Part shown: positions 1-6,998 of the stretch, piece by piece | Position numbering within the stretch: the first letter of the stretch is position 1 | How the letters are laid out: every line of letters starts with the position of its first letter | Assembly: GCA_002397275.1 (NCBI GenBank) | Contig: DHAA01000150.1 | Span: 1 to 39,098 of the forward strand | Direction: 5' to 3' | DNA from: Thermacetogenium sp. UBA4966 | Lineage (GTDB): Bacteria > Bacillota > DSM-12270 > Thermacetogeniales > Thermacetogeniaceae | DNA: 39,098 nucleotides | Made by a program: the position numbers and the translations under genes | The notes under the pieces: generated by a model | Seen by the model: the letters and a program-made list of their open reading frames with translations, nothing else | Told to the model about the DNA's origin: nothing | Databases searched by the model: none

Positions 1-39
1 GGTTTGTTTCCGAGAGACTACCTGAAATAAAAGCCTTGT

Positions 40-347
40 GTAATAATCTTTGAGATAGCAGTCGTATAAGCGCTAAAGGCAATCATTCAACTAACAACTA
101 ACTACCGGCTACCAACGACTAACCACCAACCACCAACCACTAATCCATCTCCCATACTTCCGGGTCCTGGGCGGCATGTGGATGATGTGGGCCGCGGTAC
201 ACCCGCAGCTTTTTAATAACGCTCCTGCCCAGGCGATTATGCGGGATCATCCCCCAAACCGCCTTTTCGATGATCAACTCCGGTCTGCCGCGCTGGAGCG
301 TCGCGAAATTCTTCACTTTTAGACCGCCGGGATAGCCTGAATGGGGG
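40..347 (-). pseudogene. Truncated second copy of rplM 3' end plus downstream spacer
   Basis: Bases 140-344 align with the 3' end of the intact rplM (4348-4552), and bases 40-74 match its downstream spacer (4290-4324). By eye there are about 11 mismatches over the roughly 200 aligned coding bases. The frame stays open and ends in the same residues (PEVWEMD, then TAG), but homology stops abruptly just before the codons for HSGYPGG, so the first half of L13 is absent. Changes relative to the intact copy include Asn to Asp, Asp to Ala and Met to Val near the C-terminus. There is no start codon or ribosome binding site and rpsI does not follow it. It is a non-functional remnant. Whether it came from a duplication or from a related strain's allele cannot be decided here. 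Confidence 0.9.
75..142 (-). repeat. Degenerate GTTAGTNGTTGGT intergenic repeats
   Basis: On the plus strand this reads as runs of ACCAAC, ACTAAC and ACCACT. It is a low-complexity tract lying immediately after the stop codon of the rplM remnant. The equivalent spacer behind the intact rplM (4325-4350) has the same motifs but is about 43 bp shorter, so the tract has expanded or contracted between copies. Related tracts occur at 35041-35080 and, in the other orientation, at 36925-37020. Confidence 0.7.
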
Positions 348-509
348 AGTATTCAAGGGTTTGAACGTATTGTTTTAAAGGAATTCTACGTCCTATCTCT
401 TATGCCGCAGGAGTACAAGCTTTTCTTCGCAGACGCTGTGTCCTTAACAAGATTACAAAGAATGGGATAGAGCAATCAACGGCAATCATCGAATCGGTTA
501 ATCAGTATA

Positions 510-1103
510 TCACTTATCCGACATGGCGTATTTATCCAGTAAAAAGTAATGTTCACGAGCGCTGGGAATAAGGTCATGATTAAAAACATATTTACTTATA
601 CCAGGGTTATCTCGCCTGGTCTCTCCTGAATAGAGCCTTTTATGCATATTTTTAAGATATTTTTGCAATTCATTCAAATAAGCCCGTTCACCTTGGGTTA
701 TTTTAAAGTTTTTTCCGAATGGATGAATTTGTTTGCCTTCATATTCCGTTCCGTATACAATCGTTTGTGAAGCTAGCTGAAAAAAGGTTATACCCTGGTG
801 ATTCACACCTTCAAGATATAGTGCACTTTCAGTTAATAAATTATCGGCTTTATTTAAAGAGAATGCTAACCTCATAAGTTCCTTATTTAACTGGTCCCCT
901 GTTAACTCTTCATTAAGTATTTCACTTACAATTTTGGTCGAATCATCGATGCTAAAGTAGAAGTGATTAAGAAATATACTGTACTGATCTTTTTGTGTCT
1001 TTTTGTCTTTAAAATGTCGATAATTGAAGCAAAGACTTATGATTAACAAGATAATTAATAAACAAATAGCAGTTTTTGCTATCTTGCCGTCTTCCAAATC
1101 CAC
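510..1103 (-). CDS. Small membrane-anchored protein of unknown function
   Basis: I do not recognise this 197-residue protein. It has one hydrophobic segment at about residues 9-26, preceded by a short charged stretch, so it is probably a single-pass protein with its remaining 170 residues outside the membrane, or a protein with an uncleaved signal. The rest is hydrophilic and looks helical, with Lys/Glu-rich stretches near residues 60-90 and 138-160. The GTG at 1101-1103 has GGTGAG directly next to it. A TTG two codons later has better spacing from GAGGTG and may be the real start. Base composition is AT-rich, unlike the ribosomal cluster. It lies between the rplM remnant and a secreted protein gene on the same strand, in an accessory segment. 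Confidence 0.6.
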   Translation of the reverse strand: MDLEDGKIAKTAICLLIILLIISLCFNYRHFKDKKTQKDQYSIFLNHFYFSIDDSTKIVSEILNEELTGDQLNKELMRLAFSLNKADNLLTESALYLEGVNHQGITFFQLASQTIVYGTEYEGKQIHPFGKNFKITQGERAYLNELQKYLKNMHKRLYSGETRRDNPGISKYVFNHDLIPSAREHYFLLDKYAMSDK

Positions 1104-1896
1104 CTCACCAACTTTCAGGCGTGTAAATCTATATTATGGAACCAAATAATCAATTCAAAGTAGTTAAAGAAACGCTAAAAGAAGCTTGTCTCTAAAGGAA
1201 ACCTGCTCAGTTTCTCCCTAACCCTTCACGCGAACTTGCTGTAGTATCTGGATACTCTTTTGAAGGCTTGTGATCAGCCTAACGAAACTGTCTAGCCAGC
1301 TTCACCCTGGACTACGCCTATTCATAACAAGGATCCAACTAGAATTTAATAAAATCAAGGGCTTAACGCCTCGGCTATCTTTAAAATCCATCATTATGTA
1401 AAAATCACCCAACAATGTCGCTTTCCAGTGTCTATGCGTTTATCTCATCATTATGTTACGTATTTGTCAAGTAGCCACTGGAACTTTGAGGCGTGGGTGC
1501 ACGACAAACCTGCTTTCCATTTACCCTTCTTTCAGGAATCACGCGGGAATCTAGGTTTCACAGATTCCCGGAGAACTAATAGAGTCAAATGCTCTAATTC
1601 TAATAGAATACCTGTTGAAGCATTGCTATATATGGTTCATTTCGCAATCGCTTGGATCAGAAAACTCCGAACAAGATAAATAAACTGACACATAAAACTA
1701 GCCCTATCATATATGTACTTTGCCCTTGACAATGAACGTAAATATAGTGGGAAGCTATAATTACTAAGCAGATCAAATATAAGACTATGTATAACTCAAC
1801 TGCACAATAGGATGCTCATTGTCAAGGGCGGATGGTAAAGAAAAATACAAAATACATGTTCTGTTAGTTTTAATTTAAAGTCTAACAAAAATTCAA
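1104..1896. other. AT-rich intergenic stretch without a convincing gene
   Basis: About 790 bases separate the two accessory genes. An 83-codon plus-strand ORF (1428-1679) has no ribosome binding site and no recognisable protein features. A 9-bp perfect inverted repeat (1544-1552 with 1562-1570) could form a hairpin but is not followed by a T-run. A pair of 14-bp inverted repeats at 1722-1829 is listed separately. The stretch may be decayed mobile DNA. Confidence 0.5.
1722..1829. mobile_element. Candidate 108-bp MITE-like element with 14-bp inverted ends
   Basis: GCCCTTGACAATGA at 1722-1735 is repeated perfectly in inverse orientation at 1816-1829. The internal 80 bases are AT-rich and have no coding potential. 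Perfect terminal repeats around a short non-coding core are typical of miniature inverted-repeat elements derived from insertion sequences. I see no clear target-site duplication and no transposase nearby, so a fortuitous or regulatory palindrome remains possible. Confidence 0.4.
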
Positions 1897-3342
1897 CTAT
1901 AAATTTGTTTGGACAGTACTTTTCCAACCCCATGTTAAAGAGTAACCTCCAGTATAATTAATCTGACCTCGCAAATTTGCATAATGATTTTCGTTTCTCA
2001 GAGTCCAGTTGCTAAAGTCAGCTGCTATAATACGATAAACCTTACCATCATGAGCAAGCATCTGATCTTCGACTGTTGACTCAAACAACAATGTTTGACC
2101 GAGGTTTGGAGTTTCACTCTGATTTAGACAATCCCAGATGTCAGTAACGATATCTCCATATTTTATTAACCCCATCAAAGCTTTTACTATTTGATTAGAA
2201 CTTTCTATGAATTCACCATTAACATTTTGCGTAATATAAATGTTATCACCACTAAGAGCACCATGTGATAATTCTAAATCTGGATAAGTTAATCCCCAAT
2301 TATAGTATAGTACTTCCAGTTCTTTAGTGTTATGGGTATACTCTAAAATCATACCGTGGTGAATTCTATATTGGACTTCAAATCCGTCTATAGCAGTGTT
2401 ATGTCTTGCAATCATATTCACGTAAGAGATTTGAGTTATAGTGTAATTATTTTGCTCGGAGCTATAAGCATGATATAGCCATCGTGGGGAACTAGAAATT
2501 GAACTATATTTCTTCCAACCACTGTTGCCTTTAAAAAGACTTTCTGGAATGTCGTAATTTAATAGATTAACATTTCCAACGTTTTTTAGATCATTCAACA
2601 GACGGGAAAGTTCTGCTCCATCAACAGGGATATCGTTCCATGCTAGTGTTGAAATAGGTTCATCAACAGAAAAACCACCTCCAGAATCGGCAGTACCTTG
2701 TTCTTCAATTTTAAGGATCTTTTCTTGCTGTTTTGCAATTTCAGAATTATTGTTTATATTAAATAGATTTATGACTTTTTCTGCAATTTCATCATCTGTC
2801 ATTTTATTCTCATTTACATAAACATTTGCGCCGTCAAACAAAGATGTGAAGAAATTTTTAGGGATAACATCTTGAAAACAGACCCGTTCATCACTTTTTT
2901 TATGCTCTAATAAAATTGTCAAAACAGTTTGGCCTTCAAGAGGATAATTTTTCCGAAGTAGAACGGTATTACTACTATTATTTTCTACCCTAAATTGAAG
3001 CACATTGAATTTTTCATTCCCTTGTATATCACCAAGAACTAACTTGCCAGCATACTTACCTTTAGCTTCAATAGGATACAATTTACCATGGAGCACAAGG
3101 GGAGTTAAGGCCCCATTGTCAACAATATCTCCTTTAATTTTAACAATACCATCTTTTTGTGTTATTTGTAAATTATTTAAATGAATATCGCTCCCGTTTT
3201 GGGTCTCCTTCCCTTGTTGCAAAATTTCTCCTTTAATATCTTTCAACTTTAACTCGCCGACTGATGGTTCGGCATCAACTATTTGCACACCTATTACCCC
3301 CACAAGAAAAACCGTTAATAATACACTCAATAGTTTTTTCAT
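1897..3342 (-). CDS. Secreted protein of unknown function (481 aa)
   Basis: The start is the ATG at 3342, which has AAGGAGG eight bases upstream. A longer in-frame reading upstream has no such site. Residues 1-24 form a classical signal peptide: MKK, then a hydrophobic core, then VDA before Glu25, so the mature protein is probably exported. The mature part is rich in Asn, Ser and aromatic residues with alternating hydrophobic patterns that suggest beta structure. A short charged helix-like stretch (about residues 165-200) and a Gly/Ser-rich linker follow. Only two cysteines are visible (in RVCFQD and WDCLNQ), which could form one disulfide outside the cell. I cannot assign a family. The gene is AT-rich, lies beyond the rpsI terminator and appears to be transcribed on its own. 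No sortase or LPXTG motif and no lipobox is seen. Confidence 0.8.
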   Translation of the reverse strand: MKKLLSVLLTVFLVGVIGVQIVDAEPSVGELKLKDIKGEILQQGKETQNGSDIHLNNLQITQKDGIVKIKGDIVDNGALTPLVLHGKLYPIEAKGKYAGKLVLGDIQGNEKFNVLQFRVENNSSNTVLLRKNYPLEGQTVLTILLEHKKSDERVCFQDVIPKNFFTSLFDGANVYVNENKMTDDEIAEKVINLFNINNNSEIAKQQEKILKIEEQGTADSGGGFSVDEPISTLAWNDIPVDGAELSRLLNDLKNVGNVNLLNYDIPESLFKGNSGWKKYSSISSSPRWLYHAYSSEQNNYTITQISYVNMIARHNTAIDGFEVQYRIHHGMILEYTHNTKELEVLYYNWGLTYPDLELSHGALSGDNIYITQNVNGEFIESSNQIVKALMGLIKYGDIVTDIWDCLNQSETPNLGQTLLFESTVEDQMLAHDGKVYRIIAADFSNWTLRNENHYANLRGQINYTGGYSLTWGWKSTVQTNL

Positions 3343-3527
3343 TGTAAAACCCTCCTTGTGTTTAATATTTTTGTTCAAGCCTCATGGAATATGGAGTTGC
3401 TTCAACTTAATGTCCAAACGAAACCACCCCCTTTTGTCTAACCAATTTCCAATTGTCCATCTGATAGGAAATAATTTTATTTTTATTACTACAAAGCGAC
3501 ATACGGAGTAGCGGCAATAAATCACCT

Positions 3528-3656
3528 TTAACTGCCGACAAAAAAACCACGAGAAGTCATCCCATGCTCCTGCAAGGTACTGACCTTCGTGGTCATATTC
3601 CCAGATAATTCTTGCTGCATAGTCCCATTAAAATTAATTGTAATTATATTTTTCAT
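3528..3656 (-). CDS. Possible 42-residue ORF, doubtful
   Basis: An ATG at 3656 opens a 42-codon frame ending in TAA at 3528-3530. The peptide starts MKNIITINFNG and ends GFFVGS, and is polar with no transmembrane segment. There is no recognisable ribosome binding site, and the ATG lies almost on the presumed -10 element. The frame runs through a hairpin-forming stretch (3540-3593) whose structure could by itself explain conservation. It may be a leader peptide, a decayed gene end or chance. Confidence 0.2.
   Translation of the reverse strand: MKNIITINFNGTMQQELSGNMTTKVSTLQEHGMTSRGFFVGS
3540..3593 (-). terminator. Hairpin with U7 tract upstream of the secreted-protein gene
   Basis: In the minus-strand transcript ACCACGA (3587-3593) pairs with TCGTGGT (3546-3552) and is followed directly by seven U residues (3540-3546). 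Inside the loop a second small hairpin, AAGGT-CAGT-ACCTT, uses bases 3574-3587 and competes with the outer stem at its 5' edge. The arrangement resembles an intrinsic terminator, either backing up the rpsI terminator or acting as an attenuator in the leader of the secreted-protein gene. I do not recognise a known riboswitch class. Confidence 0.45.
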
Positions 3657-3835
3657 TTTATACCAAATTATCAATTTCTACAAGGGTTGAAAAATATTGC
3701 TTTATGGGAAATAATGTCGACAACATTCATTTATTCCGTAAAGCTCTTAATGGTTACCTGATGCTAAAGAAAAAGAACCGTCAGACTGAGCGAAAAGCGC
3801 CGAAATAATTGCCCCTTGCCGTCCACGGTCCGCTG

Positions 3836-3868
3836 AAAAATAAAAGTGACGGAGGGTTTCCGCCACTT
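3836..3868 (-). terminator. Rho-independent terminator of rplM-rpsI
   Basis: Four bases after the rpsI stop the transcript forms a 10-bp stem (3859-3868 with 3844-3853, one G-U pair) with a five-base loop. The 3' arm runs into a U-rich tract (UUUUAUUUUU). This marks the end of the long ribosomal cluster and isolates it from the accessory genes to the left. Confidence 0.9.
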
Positions 3869-3872
3869 GAGC

Positions 3873-4265
3873 TTAACGCTTGGAGAATTGTGGGGCTTTG
3901 CGGGCTTTCTTGAGACCGTATTTCTTTCTTTCCTTCATTCTGGGATCTCTTGTTAAAAACCCGGCTTTTTTAAGATGAGGCCGAAGATTTGGGTCTGCTT
4001 TCAATAAAGCCCGTGCCAGGCCAAGGCGAACAGCTCCCGCCTGTCCGCTGACGCCGCCGCCGTTGACATTGGCAATAACGTCAAAGCGGCCGGTCAGCTT
4101 GGTGAGTTCCAGCGGCTGCTTGGCTAAAACCTGTTGCGTGCTCGTATTAAAATACTCCTCCATGGGTTGCCCGTTGACGATGACCTTCCCATCGCCCGGC
4201 ACTATCCTCACACGCGCGATTGATTTCTTACGTCTTCCCGTTCCTTGATAGAGCACCTGCGCCAA
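3873..4265 (-). CDS. rpsI: 30S ribosomal protein S9
   Basis: This 130-residue protein has the normal S9 length. It begins with the typical GRRKKSIARVR segment and ends with the conserved basic tail KKARKAPQFSKR, which reaches the P-site tRNA in the ribosome. The central NVNGGGVSGQAGAVRLGLARAL region is the S9 core. The start is a TTG with AAGGGGG about ten bases upstream, since no ATG or GTG fits the conserved N-terminus. It follows rplM by about 80 bases and is the last gene before a strong terminator. Confidence 0.97.
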   Translation of the reverse strand: MAQVLYQGTGRRKKSIARVRIVPGDGKVIVNGQPMEEYFNTSTQQVLAKQPLELTKLTGRFDVIANVNGGGVSGQAGAVRLGLARALLKADPNLRPHLKKAGFLTRDPRMKERKKYGLKKARKAPQFSKR

Positions 4266-4289
4266 AAGTTGTTACCCCCTTTCTGCTTA

Positions 4290-4350
4290 AGTAATAATCT
4301 TTGAGATGGCAGTCGTATAAGCGCTACCGACTACCAACGACTAACCACTA
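4290..4350. repeat. Spacer shared with the rplM remnant at 40-142
   Basis: The rplM-rpsI spacer contains a 35-base block (4290-4324) that recurs with one mismatch at 40-74, followed by a short CTACCAACGACTAACCACTA tract that starts at the rplM stop codon. The second copy of the spacer carries more repeat units. The block and the rplM 3' end together form one direct repeat. Confidence 0.85.
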
Positions 4351-4782
4351 ATCCATCTCCCATACTTCCGGGTTCTGGGCGTCATGAGGATGATGCGGGC
4401 CGCGGTAAACACGCAGCTTTTTAATCATGCTCCTGCCCAGGCGATTATGCGGGATCATCCCCCAAACCGCCTTTTCGATGATCAACTCCGGTTTGACGCG
4501 ATGGAGCGTCGCGAAATTCTTCACTTTTAGACCGCCGGGATAGCCTGAATGGCGGTAGTAAAGTTTATCTTCAAATTTATTCCCGCTGACCTTCACCTTA
4601 TCCGCATTGACCACAATTACGTGGTCACCGGTATCTACATTCGGAGTGAAAGTGGGTTTATGCTTCCCCCGCAGAATCCGCGCCACTTCGGTTGCCAGCC
4701 GACCAAGCACCTTATCCTGAGCGTCGATGAGGTACCATTTACGCTGTATTTCCTCCTGCTTAGCCATATATGTGCGAACCAT
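4348..4782 (-). CDS. rplM: 50S ribosomal protein L13
   Basis: The 144-residue product has the full L13 length. It starts MVRTYMAK, has the early KWYLIDAQDKVLGRLAT segment, the central GDHVIVVNADKVKVSGNK stretch, YYRHSGYPGG, and a C-terminal half with GMIPHNRLGR. L13 is an early assembly protein of the large subunit that binds 23S rRNA. The ATG has GAGGAGG seven bases upstream. It is first in a two-gene unit with rpsI and has its own promoter at 4864-4892. Its 3' half is duplicated at 140-347. Confidence 0.97.
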   Translation of the reverse strand: MVRTYMAKQEEIQRKWYLIDAQDKVLGRLATEVARILRGKHKPTFTPNVDTGDHVIVVNADKVKVSGNKFEDKLYYRHSGYPGGLKVKNFATLHRVKPELIIEKAVWGMIPHNRLGRSMIKKLRVYRGPHHPHDAQNPEVWEMD

Positions 4783-4863
4783 TAAAAAACCTCCTCTACT
4801 CTCAACATTTCCCTGCGGCTGCGTTCCATCCGATTGTATTTATGCTTCTAATCAACAGGTTTT

Positions 4864-4892
4864 ATTCTAGGGGAACGATAAACCTCTGTCAA
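4864..4892 (-). promoter_or_regulatory. SigmaA-type promoter for rplM-rpsI
   Basis: On the minus strand TTGACA (4887-4892) is followed after exactly 17 bases by TAGAAT (4864-4869). The -35 box overlaps the truA stop codon. This lets rplM-rpsI be transcribed independently of the long upstream operon. Confidence 0.8.
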
Positions 4893-5647
4893 GAAAATTC
4901 CCCTTTACTGTAGAAAACCTGGACCAGGTAAAGCCCCTGTGGAGGAGCGGTCGCGCCCCCTCGCCCCCGCTCTCCTCTCTCCAGGATCTGCTTAACCTGA
5001 TCGGGAGAAAGTTTACCGGAGCCTGCAGCGAGCAGCGTACCCACGAGCAACCGCATCATCTTATAGAGAAAACCGTTAGCTACAGCCGTAATGCTGATCC
5101 ATTCCTCCTGCTGTTCGGCATCCAGGGAAAATAAACGCCGCACAGTACTCTTTACACCGCTGCCTGCGGCCGAAAAGGCTCTGAAATCGTGTTCTCCTGC
5201 CAGTATTGCCGCCGTCTCTTTTACCGCCGCCATTTCCAGGGATTCGGGGAAGCGGCAGCAGTGATTGCGCCAGAGAACCAGAGGCTTCCTGCTGTTGAAG
5301 ACCAGGTAACGGTATTTTTTCCCTAAAGCGCTATACCTGGCATGAAACGAGGCGTCGACAGGCTCGGCGTCCAGAGCCGCTATGTCGGGAGGCAGCTTTC
5401 CATTTAGAGCTCTGCAGAAGCGCTCCGCAGGAATAGATGAACCGGTTTCAAAATGCACCACCTGCCCCAGGGCGTGAACTCCGCTGTCTGTCCGCCCGGC
5501 GCCAATAACTGGGGTCTCTTCCCCTGTAAGCCGCGCCAGCGTTTCTTCCAGGATCCCTTGCACTGTTCTTATTCCGGCGCCTGACTGCTTTTGAAACCCG
5601 GCAAAATTGGCGCCGTCATATTCCAGTGTGACCTTGAGCCGCCGCAT
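4889..5647 (-). CDS. truA: tRNA pseudouridine(38-40) synthase TruA
   Basis: TruA isomerises uridines 38-40 of the tRNA anticodon stem-loop to pseudouridine. The 252-residue protein has the N-terminal LEYDGANFAGFQ segment and the catalytic motif GRTDSGVHA at about residues 51-59, with Asp54 as the nucleophile. The later HDFRAFS and NGFLYKMMRLLVGTLL segments are also typical. The ATG starts five bases after the rplQ stop, with AGAGGT before it, so translation is probably coupled to rplQ. In many Firmicutes the ecfA1-ecfA2-ecfT transporter genes lie between rplQ and truA. They are absent here. Confidence 0.95.
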   Translation of the reverse strand: MRRLKVTLEYDGANFAGFQKQSGAGIRTVQGILEETLARLTGEETPVIGAGRTDSGVHALGQVVHFETGSSIPAERFCRALNGKLPPDIAALDAEPVDASFHARYSALGKKYRYLVFNSRKPLVLWRNHCCRFPESLEMAAVKETAAILAGEHDFRAFSAAGSGVKSTVRRLFSLDAEQQEEWISITAVANGFLYKMMRLLVGTLLAAGSGKLSPDQVKQILERGERGRGGATAPPQGLYLVQVFYSKGEFS

Positions 5648-5652
5648 GACCT

Positions 5653-5985
5653 CTATACTAGTTCGATCAAGGCCATAGGAGCGCTGTCTCCGCGCCGGTA
5701 TCCTGTTTTCATAATTCTGGTATAACCGCCTGCTCGCTCCTCATACCTCGGCGCTACTTCATCAAACAGTTTTTTAACCACAGTTTCATCAAGGAGATAA
5801 CTCATGGCCTGTCTCCTGGCATGCAGGTCCCCTCTTTTGCCCAGGCTGATCATCTTTTCAGCCAGGCGCCGGACCTCTTTGGCCCTCGTCAGCGTCGTCT
5901 CCATGCGCTCTTCCTTGAGCAGGGAAGTGGTCATGTTCCGCAGCATCGCCCGCCGCGGGTCACTTCGCAATCCCAGCTTCCGCAT
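5653..5985 (-). CDS. rplQ: 50S ribosomal protein L17
   Basis: The 110-residue protein matches bacterial L17: an N-terminal RKLGLRSDPRRAMLRN stretch, TSLL..ERMETTLTRAKEVRRLAEKMI, and a C-terminal YTRIMKTGYRRGD..PMALIEL segment. It sits near the exit-tunnel side of the large subunit. It follows rpoA by 17 bases and has GAGGTGA upstream of its ATG. It is the last gene of the alpha set. Confidence 0.96.
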   Translation of the reverse strand: MRKLGLRSDPRRAMLRNMTTSLLKEERMETTLTRAKEVRRLAEKMISLGKRGDLHARRQAMSYLLDETVVKKLFDEVAPRYEERAGGYTRIMKTGYRRGDSAPMALIELV

Positions 5986-6002
5986 ACCTTGATCACCTCT
6001 TT

Positions 6003-6953
6003 CTACTCCTCACTCTTCTTCAAAGCAAAGTCCAATTCCTCAAGTTTATGTTCCACTTCTTCGAGCGATTTTTTGCCCAGGTTGCGCACCTTCATCATTT
6101 CATCGACCGTCCGCTGCGTCAGGTCCTGGACTGTGTTAATTCCGGCGCGCTTCAAACAGTTATATGAGCGAACAGATAGTTCCAATTCCTCAATAGGCAT
6201 TTCCAGGTTCTTGTTCTGTTCGTCATCTTCTTCTTCCGGCTCCGGCTCCTCTTCCTCCTGGATTTCAGTGAGGTCTATAAACAGCCGCAGGTATTTGGTA
6301 ATAACCTGCGCCGCATCACTGACAGCCTCGTCCGGGGGGATAACGCCGTTTCCCCAGATCTCAAGTATTAGCCGGTCATAGTCGGTCTGCTGCCCGACAC
6401 GGGTATCCTCCACGGTATAATTGACCTTGTAAATCGGCGAAAAAATGGAATCAACGGGGATATCGCCGATCACCTGCTCCGCTTTCTTATTCCTCTCCGC
6501 AGGAACATAGCCGCGCCCTTGCTCCACAGTCATTTCCATAAACAACCGCCCATCAGGCTCCAATGTTGCAATATGCAGATCGGGATTCAAGATCTCAATG
6601 TCAGGGCCTGTGATAATATCCCGAGCGGTGACCTCGCCCTCGCCTTTAGCCTCCAGGCGGATAATCTGAGAGCCGTCGCCGTACATTTTAAGGGCTAACC
6701 CCTTGATATTCAGGATAATATCTGTGGTGTCCTCCCGTACTCCCGGAATCGTACTGAATTCATGCAATACTCCCTCAATGCGCACCGAGGTAACGGCAAC
6801 CCCGGTTAGCGAGGAGAGAAGCACCCGCCGCAGACTATTGCCCAGCGTCGTCCCATAGCCGCGCTCCAACGGCTCTACCACAAATTTCCCGTATGTACCA
6901 TCTTCGTTTTTATCAACACAATCCACACGCGGTTTTTCAACATCAATAAGCAT
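6003..6953 (-). CDS. rpoA: DNA-directed RNA polymerase alpha subunit
   Basis: Alpha dimerises to scaffold beta and beta' and contacts promoter DNA and activators. The 316-residue protein has the N-terminal assembly domain (including ERGYGTTLGNSLRRVLLSS near residues 32-50) and the C-terminal alpha-CTD helix-hairpin-helix domain (LELSVRSYNCLKRAGINTV and MMKVRNLGKKSLEEV). A strongly acidic linker of Glu, Pro and Asp joins them at about residues 235-248. The ATG at 6953 is preferred over an adjacent upstream GTG because GGAGG lies six bases before it. It lies between rpsD and rplQ, the usual place. Confidence 0.98.
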   Translation of the reverse strand: MLIDVEKPRVDCVDKNEDGTYGKFVVEPLERGYGTTLGNSLRRVLLSSLTGVAVTSVRIEGVLHEFSTIPGVREDTTDIILNIKGLALKMYGDGSQIIRLEAKGEGEVTARDIITGPDIEILNPDLHIATLEPDGRLFMEMTVEQGRGYVPAERNKKAEQVIGDIPVDSIFSPIYKVNYTVEDTRVGQQTDYDRLILEIWGNGVIPPDEAVSDAAQVITKYLRLFIDLTEIQEEEEPEPEEEDDEQNKNLEMPIEELELSVRSYNCLKRAGINTVQDLTQRTVDEMMKVRNLGKKSLEEVEHKLEELDFALKKSEE

Positions 6954-6998
6954 CACATACCTCCTTCCCCAACACCTGCACTACGGCGTACAACGCCT

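Larger units (their letters stand above)
3343..3835. other. Upstream region of the secreted-protein gene
   Basis: This gap of about 490 bases separates the rpsI terminator from the secreted-protein gene. It contains a weak promoter-like sequence on the minus strand (TTGTAG, 15 bases, TATAAA, about 3657-3683), a hairpin with a U-tract (3540-3593) and a possible 42-codon ORF (3528-3656). Nothing else is convincing. Confidence 0.5.

Noticed and set aside
85..142. Tandem repeats near rplM as a CRISPR array
   Set aside because: Units are 6-8 bases, contiguous and degenerate, with no spacers and no cas genes in the window.
1544..1570. 9-bp inverted repeat in the accessory gap as a terminator
   Set aside because: No T-run follows on either strand and no gene ends nearby.
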